From the NCBI GenBank assembly GCA_937885015.1, contig CALAAS010000054.1:1-64000 (forward strand): 64,000 nt of DNA. The letters are read 5' to 3'. The position numbers and the translations under genes are program-made. Shown here piece by piece: positions 38,652 through 44,494 of this stretch. Position 1 is the first letter of the stretch; the number at the start of each line of letters is the position of its first letter. The stretch is from an uncultured Clostridium sp. GTDB lineage: Bacteria > Bacillota > Clostridia > Lachnospirales > Lachnospiraceae. The notes under the pieces were generated by a model, which was not told the DNA's origin, ran no database searches, and worked only from the letters and a program-made list of their open reading frames with translations.

Positions 38652-39267
38652 CCACGCCGTCCTCCTTTCGGCCGCTGTTCTGTACCAGCGTTTTATTGAT
38701 ATTGTCTTCATACAGACGCATTTCCACCTCCAGCGGCGTCGGATCCATACTGAATCTCCAGCTGGAAAAATGGTTGAAAAACAGGAGGATACCAAGACTC
38801 AGTCCCAGAGAATACCCCAGTTCAAGAACCGTCACTCCTCCGGACTCCTTCCCCGTAACAAGGCGGTAAATTTCCTGAAACACATCCCGCACATTGGCAT
38901 CGTTATTAAAGGTCATAATGGCAAAGGCGGCTCCGGAAAAACAGATCAGACAGACAAATCCAGTTTTCATCCAATCTGCAGCCTGCCGTCTTCTCCTTTC
39001 TGGCTTATAATCAATAATATAATCGGTTTCTCCCAGACACGTAATCTCCGCCTCCGGCACCGCCTTCCCAATCCGCTCCATCAGATCCACGATGCTGCCC
39101 ACCAGACGGACCGGACGATTGCTGTGGATCTTTGCGACTCGAACTGCCCGGCACCGATTTTCCACTGTCCGGTCACTGCAGTATACCTCTCCAATATCAG
39201 CAACCTGCACATCCCTCCCGTGCACCTGGCTGATGGCCCGGAGTTTGATATAGACCGTCTTTGTCAT
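38641..39267 (-). CDS. spoVAA: Stage V sporulation protein AA
   Basis: A 208-residue protein with a soluble N-terminal half (about 1-95; VYIKLRAISQVHGRDVQVADIGEVYCSD) and two membrane segments at about 105-125 and 148-168. Length and layout match SpoVAA. The ATG overlaps the stop of the 55-residue ORF as ATGA, with GGAG upstream. Confidence 0.92.
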   Translation of the reverse strand: MTKTVYIKLRAISQVHGRDVQVADIGEVYCSDRTVENRCRAVRVAKIHSNRPVRLVGSIVDLMERIGKAVPEAEITCLGETDYIIDYKPERRRRQAADWMKTGFVCLICFSGAAFAIMTFNNDANVRDVFQEIYRLVTGKESGGVTVLELGYSLGLSLGILLFFNHFSSWRFSMDPTPLEVEMRLYEDNINKTLVQNSGRKEDGVDVS

Positions 39268-39431
39268 GCCGCCATCTCCTGCACATCCGTGGCCGGCGGA
39301 AGAATGACAAAGGTTCCATCCAGATGGGCGGAACCTCGTCCTGCAGTCAGCAGGCAATACCATACCAGTGCTGAAACAGCCGCCATTGCGCAGATTAAAA
39401 GTACAATTCCCGTTTTCTTTTTCAGGCTCAT
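39264..39431 (-). CDS. Small single-pass membrane protein between sigF and spoVAA
   Basis: A 55-residue ORF (MSLKKKTGIVLLICAMAAVS... ending DVQEMAA) with three lysines, one hydrophobic helix (about residues 8-28) and a short outside tail with FVILPPATDV. AGAAGGA lies about 10 nt ahead of the ATG. The stop overlaps the spoVAA start (ATGA), so the two are translationally coupled. Its position inside a sporulation operon suggests forespore expression, but no family is recognised. Confidence 0.72.
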   Translation of the reverse strand: MSLKKKTGIVLLICAMAAVSALVWYCLLTAGRGSAHLDGTFVILPPATDVQEMAA

Positions 39432-39480
39432 CACATTCACATCCTTCTATTCTTTTTCTTCCAGCAACAGTTCTAAACTG

Positions 39481-40284
39481 TTACTTTGTAGGGATAGTAT
39501 GGATGGAATCTCCTTTTTTATTCCCGCCCCCTTTTTTATTCCCATTTTCCCGTTTTTCTCCGCCTTCTTCCTTTAGCTGATCCCGCATTTCACATAAGAT
39601 CTTCCTCTCCATCCTGGAAACCTGTACCTGGGAAATTCCCAGTACTCCGGCAATCTGCGTCTGCGTCTGATTATAAAAATACCGCCGCACAATGATTTCC
39701 CTCTGCTTTTTGTCCAAAGACTGCAAAAGCTCTCCCAGAACCATCCGGTTCAGCAGGCTTTCTTCTTCTCCTCCCTCGTCTGCTACCCGGTCCAGAATCG
39801 TCAGGTTCGTATCATCACCAGAACCTGACGGCGCATAAAGTGACTCCACATGACATGCAGCCTCCAGAGAAGCTGCCACCTCCTCGCAGCTAGTTCCCAC
39901 CTGACCGGCCAGCTCCTCCAACGTCGGCTCCCGGCCCAATCTCCCAGAAAGGCGCTCTCTGGCTGCACTGACCCGCATCCCCAGTTCCTTCACAGACCGG
40001 CTTACTTTAATCATTCCATCGTCCCGCAGAAACCGCTTTATCTCCCCTGCTATCATGGGAACTGCATAGGTAGAAAACCGTACCTCATAGGAAGTGTCAA
40101 ATTTATCAATGGCCTTAATCAACCCAATACTTCCAATCTGAAACAAATCCTCCATCTCACAGCCCCGTCCGGAAAAACGCCGTACAATACTCCAGACAAG
40201 GCCAACATTGTCCATCACCAGCCTCTCCCTGGCTGTTTTATCTCCCCGGTGTGCTGCCTCTATCAGCCGGAGAGTCTCATCCAT
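39481..40284 (-). CDS. sigF: RNA polymerase sigma-F factor
   Basis: A 267-residue forespore sigma factor. Region 2 reads EMEDLFQIGSIGLIKAIDKFD then FSTYAVPMIAGEIKRFLRDDG; region 4 reads IIVRRYFYNQTQTQIAGVLGISQVQVSRMERKIL. The ATG at 40284 overlaps the spoIIAB stop (ATGGATGA). The C-terminus carries about 27 extra Gly/Lys/Asn-rich residues beyond the usual end (GGEKRENGNKKGGGNKKG), which is odd. SpoIIAB is encoded directly upstream and would hold it inactive. Confidence 0.95.
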   Translation of the reverse strand: MDETLRLIEAAHRGDKTARERLVMDNVGLVWSIVRRFSGRGCEMEDLFQIGSIGLIKAIDKFDTSYEVRFSTYAVPMIAGEIKRFLRDDGMIKVSRSVKELGMRVSAARERLSGRLGREPTLEELAGQVGTSCEEVAASLEAACHVESLYAPSGSGDDTNLTILDRVADEGGEEESLLNRMVLGELLQSLDKKQREIIVRRYFYNQTQTQIAGVLGISQVQVSRMERKILCEMRDQLKEEGGEKRENGNKKGGGNKKGDSIHTIPTK

Positions 40285-40726
40285 AGGCAGGACCGCCAAT
40301 CTGTTTTTTCATGATTACCAAAGTCCCGGCCCCCGGACTGGATTCCACAAGGACCTGATCCATAAATGCCTCCATAAAAGAAAAACCCATCCCGGAACGT
40401 TCGCCGCTTTCATCTGTCGTATACATCGGCTCCATCGCCCGTTCCACATCCGCAATCCCCCGGCCTTCATCCCGAATCCGAACCGTCAAAACCCGATCCA
40501 TAGTCTCTGCTTCTATGTAAATAACGCCAGGCCTCCCTTCATATCCATGAATCACACAGTTGGTTACTGCCTCTGACACAGCTGTTTTCACATCGTTTAA
40601 TTCCTCCAGCGTGGGATCCAGACGGCTCATAAAAACCCCCACTGTTACCCTTGCAAATTCTTCATTACAGGAACGGCTCTCAATCTCCAGCTTCATCCAG
40701 TTTTTTTCACGCTTCTGACACTCCAT
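40277..40726 (-). CDS. spoIIAB: Anti-sigma-F factor SpoIIAB
   Basis: A 149-residue GHKL-type kinase that binds sigma-F and phosphorylates SpoIIAA. The ATP-binding boxes are visible: EAVTNCVIHGYEG (N box), RIRDEGRGIADVERAMEP (G1) and GERSGMGFSFMEAFMD (G2). The ATG at 40726 is preferred, with GAGAGGAGG 8 nt upstream inside spoIIAA; a second ATG at 40696 has no site. Overlaps at both ends indicate coupling. Confidence 0.95.
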   Translation of the reverse strand: MECQKREKNWMKLEIESRSCNEEFARVTVGVFMSRLDPTLEELNDVKTAVSEAVTNCVIHGYEGRPGVIYIEAETMDRVLTVRIRDEGRGIADVERAMEPMYTTDESGERSGMGFSFMEAFMDQVLVESSPGAGTLVIMKKQIGGPAYG

Positions 40727-41060
40727 GTATGGCCTCCTCTCTCGTTCTGCACAGGCGTACCAGGCGGTACACACCACCAATTTTCAGAATCCGGCTAATC
40801 CGCGTTCCCATTCCATACACCGACACACTTCCCCCGCTCCCGGCCATTTGTTTATAACGGCTCAAAAGAACGCCAATTCCGGAGCTGTCCATAAAATCGG
40901 TCCCAGAAAAATCAAACACAATCCGATTTACATAATTTTCCGCCAAAAGAAGATCTGTCTCATATTTCAGAGTCAGGCAGTTGTGGTGATCCACTTCCCG
41001 CGGCAGATGGATAATCAGAACCGGTCCGTCTGCCTCATACGTAAAATGTTCCTGTTCCAT
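40707..41060 (-). CDS. spoIIAA: Anti-anti-sigma factor SpoIIAA
   Basis: A 117-residue STAS protein. The phosphorylated Ser lies in FSGTDFMDSSGIGVLLSRYK, and the N-terminus is LIIHLPREVDHHNCLTLKYE. Dephosphorylated SpoIIAA releases sigma-F from SpoIIAB. It leads the spoIIA operon; AGGAGG is 8 nt upstream of the ATG. The leader is filled by a hairpin repeat element. Confidence 0.95.
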   Translation of the reverse strand: MEQEHFTYEADGPVLIIHLPREVDHHNCLTLKYETDLLLAENYVNRIVFDFSGTDFMDSSGIGVLLSRYKQMAGSGGSVSVYGMGTRISRILKIGGVYRLVRLCRTREEAIHGVSEA

Positions 41061-41070
41061 AGTATGACCT

Positions 41071-41207
41071 CCTATGCTATAAGAAAGAAGCTCGCCCGCG
41101 AGCTTCTCCGCCTGCGGCGGGCCGCTTCTGCGACAAAATTCCTCTCCGCCGCATGGCGATCCTCGCGGAGCGTTTTTTATTGTATAGGAAGCAATTTCCT
41201 ATGCAAT
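41071..41207. repeat. Multi-hairpin repeat element in the spoIIA leader
   Basis: About 135 bp closely repeated at 55534-55660. From the right: a hairpin built on ATTGTATAGGAA/TTCCTATGCAAT (41179-41207), then GCGGAG/CTCCGC, CCGCC/GGCGG and a perfect GAAGCTCGC/GCGAGCTTC hairpin (41088-41107). The left end holds CCTATGCTAT, a remnant of the first hairpin. It lies between a terminator and the spoIIAA ribosome site. Confidence 0.8.
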
Positions 41208-41212
41208 AAAAA

Positions 41213-41254
41213 AATAAGACACTGCGGATTCTTTTTCTTCCGTAGTGTCTTATT
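41213..41254 (-). terminator. Terminator after the TPR gene
   Basis: Arms AATAAGACACT(G/A)CGGA / TCCG(T)AGTGTCTTATT around a T-rich loop. The minus-strand right arm flows into ATTTTTTTATT. It is the boundary between the folC-TPR unit and the spoIIA leader. Confidence 0.8.
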
Positions 41255-41319
41255 TTATTTGGTTCGGTTTTTAAGTGACTTACTTTCCTTTATTCCAGCT
41301 GTGCACGTACTCCGCCGTC

Positions 41320-42753
41320 CTACTGCTGCGATTCCGTCTCCGGCTCACTCTCCGCTTCACTGCCCTCCGGTTCGCTTTCTCCCGCCTGATTCTGTCCCTG
41401 ATTCAGAATTGACTGCCCTGGAACCGCTGCCTGCTGATTGTCCGGCACCAGCTCTGCCAGCTGTTCCCGCGCTTTCGCAGCCTGCTCCGAATCTGCATAC
41501 TGCGTTACAATCCGGGTAAACGTATCTACTGCTTTTTCCGTATCACTCTGCGCCCGGTAAATCATTCCCATGTTAAACAATACCTTGGGGTTGTCGGGCC
41601 GAATGGCCAGACAGGTCTCATAATACGTCAGCGCCTCACTCATACGGCCAGCCGACCACATGGTATAAGCCAGATCCTCCAGCGTCTGATAGCCATTGGT
41701 CTCAATATCCTGCTTGACTCCATTGGCAATGGAGAGAACCGTCTCGTCCGTAAACAATGTGGGGTCAAACCCGGCATACAGGCTGACTGCCTCCGTCAGA
41801 TTATCCGACCGGTACGCCTGCAGCATCTTTACGAGAATCGCATACTGATTCAGAACACTGTCATTGCTGTTTAAAAGCGTATCCAGCTGATGTAGAGCGT
41901 CTTCCTTCTCGCTTTCGTATGTTTCAATGGACGCATTCAAGCTGGAAATCTCTTCGTTCTTCTGGTTGAGCTGTTCGTTATACTGCAAAATTTCCTGTGT
42001 ATGACTATTATTAACCTGGCGAAGTTTGGCCGGCATAACCAGGAAAAAGATCACAGCTGCCCCCAAAAGCAGGCCCGCTCCGATATTCAGCACAGACTGC
42101 CAGCCTGTATTTTCTTTGTAGCTGGGAGGGATGATCACGTCGTCATCCTGCATCTGCCGGTGAGAAAACGCATTTTTTATCTTCCGGCGCTCGATCTCCG
42201 CCTTCCCGGTTCTGGCCTTGACAATCGCCATATACCAGGATGCCTTTGGGTTATTCTTATCAATTTTCAACACCTTGTAAAGGGATTTTCCCGCTTTGGT
42301 ATAATCCTCATGGCTGATATACAAAAGTGCCAGCAGGAGGTGGGCCTTCACGAATCTCGGATTTGCCTCCACCACACGAGTCAGCTGCAGCACTGCCAGA
42401 TCATCGCTTCCGCTCTGTGCCTGAAGCAAAGCCTGGTTGTATTTTCGGATTACCTGACTGACCTGTTCCAGGCGCTCCGGCTTCCGCTGAATCTGCTCCA
42501 GGTAATAATCCGCCCGGTTGTCGTGCTCTTCCAGATTCATGCTGATTACCCACTGAACAAGTGCCTCCGACACTTCGCCCATCTCGTAATAAATTAAACC
42601 CAGAAGGTTTCTGGCATCCGTGTGATATTTATTCAGATTCAGGCATTTCTGCAGATACAGCACCGCTCCTGTTAAATCTCTTCTCTGCGCCCGTTCCAGA
42701 CCGGCATTGTAAAAGCTGTTGGAAATCAGGCGTATCTTTTTTGTCTGGTTCAT
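41320..42753 (-). CDS. TPR-repeat membrane protein
   Basis: A 477-residue protein. Residues about 1-180 are tandem tetratricopeptide repeats (FYNAGLERAQRRDLTGAVLYL, LLGLIYYEMGEVSEALVQW, LLLALLYISHEDYTKAGKSLYKVL). One membrane helix lies at about 217-238 (VLNIGAGLLLGAAVIFFLVM). A coiled coil follows (about 240-290), then more TPRs (about 330-430) and a Glu/Ser/Gln-rich tail. It is a scaffold-type protein with domains on both sides of the membrane. It starts 9 bp after the 51-residue ORF. Confidence 0.8.
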   Translation of the reverse strand: MNQTKKIRLISNSFYNAGLERAQRRDLTGAVLYLQKCLNLNKYHTDARNLLGLIYYEMGEVSEALVQWVISMNLEEHDNRADYYLEQIQRKPERLEQVSQVIRKYNQALLQAQSGSDDLAVLQLTRVVEANPRFVKAHLLLALLYISHEDYTKAGKSLYKVLKIDKNNPKASWYMAIVKARTGKAEIERRKIKNAFSHRQMQDDDVIIPPSYKENTGWQSVLNIGAGLLLGAAVIFFLVMPAKLRQVNNSHTQEILQYNEQLNQKNEEISSLNASIETYESEKEDALHQLDTLLNSNDSVLNQYAILVKMLQAYRSDNLTEAVSLYAGFDPTLFTDETVLSIANGVKQDIETNGYQTLEDLAYTMWSAGRMSEALTYYETCLAIRPDNPKVLFNMGMIYRAQSDTEKAVDTFTRIVTQYADSEQAAKAREQLAELVPDNQQAAVPGQSILNQGQNQAGESEPEGSEAESEPETESQQ

Positions 42754-42762
42754 ATTTTCCGC

Positions 42763-42918
42763 CTATTCCCTCATTCCCTTTAACAATTCCATCATCACAT
42801 CCGACATATCCGTCAGATCGCTTTTGACAATGGTTTCTCCAATATCCTCAACTTCCAGACTCGGCTTAAAATGCTCCATCTCTTCTTCAAAATTAATCGT
42901 CAGTTCTTCCTCGCTCAT
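42763..42918 (-). CDS. Small acidic protein coupled to folC
   Basis: A 51-residue ORF (MSEEELTINFEEEMEHFKPS... MMELLKGMRE) with no Cys and mostly helical, acidic character. GAGGAGG lies about 6 nt before the ATG and the ORF overlaps the 3' end of folC by 26 bp. The TPR gene follows by 9 bp. The ribosome site, spacing and lack of stop support translation. The family is unknown. Confidence 0.68.
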   Translation of the reverse strand: MSEEELTINFEEEMEHFKPSLEVEDIGETIVKSDLTDMSDVMMELLKGMRE

Positions 42919-44293
42919 CTTTCTCCTCCTCAAGCACGCTCTTTAACTCTCCAATCAGATACAGAGACCCGGCACAGAATACAGTATCTTCACTTCGCTG
43001 TTCTGAGAGCGCCAGGCGAAAAGCCGCCGCCGCCTCTGAAACGGCAGAAATCCCTGTCTCCCTCCCCGTTTCCTCTCTCTCTGAAGCAGTCCCCTGTTCC
43101 GCTGCCAGCCCGTCAGCCGCCGCCTTCTCAAGCTTTTCCAGCGAGAGTCCTCTGTCAGAATTCGCTCTGGTCAGAATCATCCGATCCGGCCGCAGGCTGC
43201 AGCACAGAGTCCGGATCATCGCTGTATAATCCTTATCCGATGCCACAGCAAACACCAGAATCACTCTCCCTCCTGGATTTTTCCGGGCCACAATTTCTCT
43301 GGCAGCCCGAGCAAAGGCCTGGATTCCTCCCTCATTGTGGGCACCGTCAAAATATACCCTGTCTCCCACCGGCTCCATACGCCCTGGCCACCGGGCCCCA
43401 GAAATTCCTTCCGCAATATGCTCCGGCGAAATCCCCATAAGCTGCGCTGTCCGCACTGCCAGCATGGCGTTGGACAGCTGATACAAAGCTGCAAAGGAAA
43501 TTCGGAGACGTTTCGGCCCGTTTCCCAGATCTGCCGTAAAAGAAATCCCCTCTTCTTCCAATCTGCCGTTCTCCCAGTCATTTTCGCCAACTGGAACCGC
43601 CCGGCAACCCAGCTCTTCTGCCCGCCGTTTGATGACCTCTGCCGCTTCCGGTACCGTATTATCATAGACAACCGGAACTCCGGCTTTGATAATTCCTGCT
43701 TTTTCTCCGGCAATCTGTTCGATCGTGTCCCCAAGATATTCCATGTGATCCAGACTGATCGAGGTAATTACGCTGGCTGTCGGGTGCTCCAAGCAATTTG
43801 TGGCATCCAGACGGCCGCCCAGACCTGTCTCCAGAATCACAAACTCCGGATTTTTCTCCCGGACCATGCTCATAAACATGAGAAACAGAAATTCGAAATA
43901 GGTGGGATGGCTAAGTCCTTCTCTGGAAAACTCCGCTTCTCTGCTTCGTATTTTCCTAAAAGCCCGCAGAAAACAGGCTTCATCTGCCTTTTCTCCGTCA
44001 AAAATGAAGCGTTCCCGAACCGATACCAAATGCGGGGAGACAAACATCGCCGTCTTATACCCTGCAGTACGCAAAACTGAGTCCAGAAGTGCACAGACAG
44101 ACCCTTTTCCGTTCGTCCCCGCCACATGAACAATCTTCTCCTCTCCCGGTTCTTCGTCAAGGAGAACCAGCATCCGGCGAAGCTTGTCCGGAGAATGTTT
44201 TTCTCTGGAAAACCTGGGAATAGAATCTAAATATTCCGCCGCTCGTCTCATCTCGGGATTTTTTTCTTTCATTCCAGATTCGTTCCTTTCCAT
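42893..44293 (-). CDS. folC: Folylpolyglutamate/dihydrofolate synthase
   Basis: A 466-residue Mur-ligase superfamily enzyme that adds glutamate to folates. The P-loop is IVHVAGTNGKGSVCALLDS, the conserved block is ILETGLGGRLDATN, then ITSISLDHMEYLGDT and YFDGAHNEGGI. A Glu/Ala-rich insertion (about 400-425) is unusual. The start could also be the ATG 7 codons later, which has AAAGGA ahead. It heads an operon with the 51-residue ORF and the TPR gene. Confidence 0.93.
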   Translation of the reverse strand: MERNESGMKEKNPEMRRAAEYLDSIPRFSREKHSPDKLRRMLVLLDEEPGEEKIVHVAGTNGKGSVCALLDSVLRTAGYKTAMFVSPHLVSVRERFIFDGEKADEACFLRAFRKIRSREAEFSREGLSHPTYFEFLFLMFMSMVREKNPEFVILETGLGGRLDATNCLEHPTASVITSISLDHMEYLGDTIEQIAGEKAGIIKAGVPVVYDNTVPEAAEVIKRRAEELGCRAVPVGENDWENGRLEEEGISFTADLGNGPKRLRISFAALYQLSNAMLAVRTAQLMGISPEHIAEGISGARWPGRMEPVGDRVYFDGAHNEGGIQAFARAAREIVARKNPGGRVILVFAVASDKDYTAMIRTLCCSLRPDRMILTRANSDRGLSLEKLEKAAADGLAAEQGTASEREETGRETGISAVSEAAAAFRLALSEQRSEDTVFCAGSLYLIGELKSVLEEEKDERGRTDD

Positions 44294-44328
44294 CCCGCCC
44301 TGTGGCGGATGTACCGCTTTCTTTTCAT

Positions 44329-44400
44329 GTAACGTTCAGACCGACGCAGAAATGGATGGCTCATCTCTTTGCCATCCATCTGCGTCAGCTGCTACGTTAC
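44329..44400 (-). promoter_or_regulatory. Long 5'-end hairpin of the folC transcript
   Basis: A 72-nt imperfect hairpin. The outer arms are GTAACG (44329-44334) and CGTTAC (44395-44400). The main stem pairs 44343-44360 (GACGCAGA-A-ATGGATGGC) with 44371-44386 (GCCATCCAT-CTGCGTC), leaving one unpaired A. The predicted start site falls at the right edge, so the mRNA would begin with this hairpin. No T tract follows, so it is not a terminator. Confidence 0.65.
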
Positions 44401-44401
44401 T

Positions 44402-44429
44402 ATTATAATATAATGTTCCTTGAATGCAA
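44402..44429 (-). promoter_or_regulatory. Promoter of folC
   Basis: TTGCAT (complement of 44424-44429) and TATAAT (complement of 44402-44407) are 16 bp apart on the minus strand. Confidence 0.7.
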
Positions 44430-44494
44430 GGAGTTTATTTCGCGTTTTTTACATGATTCTCGACAGGCGGCTGCGTTTTTGACCGCTCTTTGCC

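Noticed and set aside
38122..39576. A 484-codon plus-strand frame across the spoVA genes
   Set aside because: It is antisense to four conserved sporulation genes and lacks a ribosome site or known motifs.
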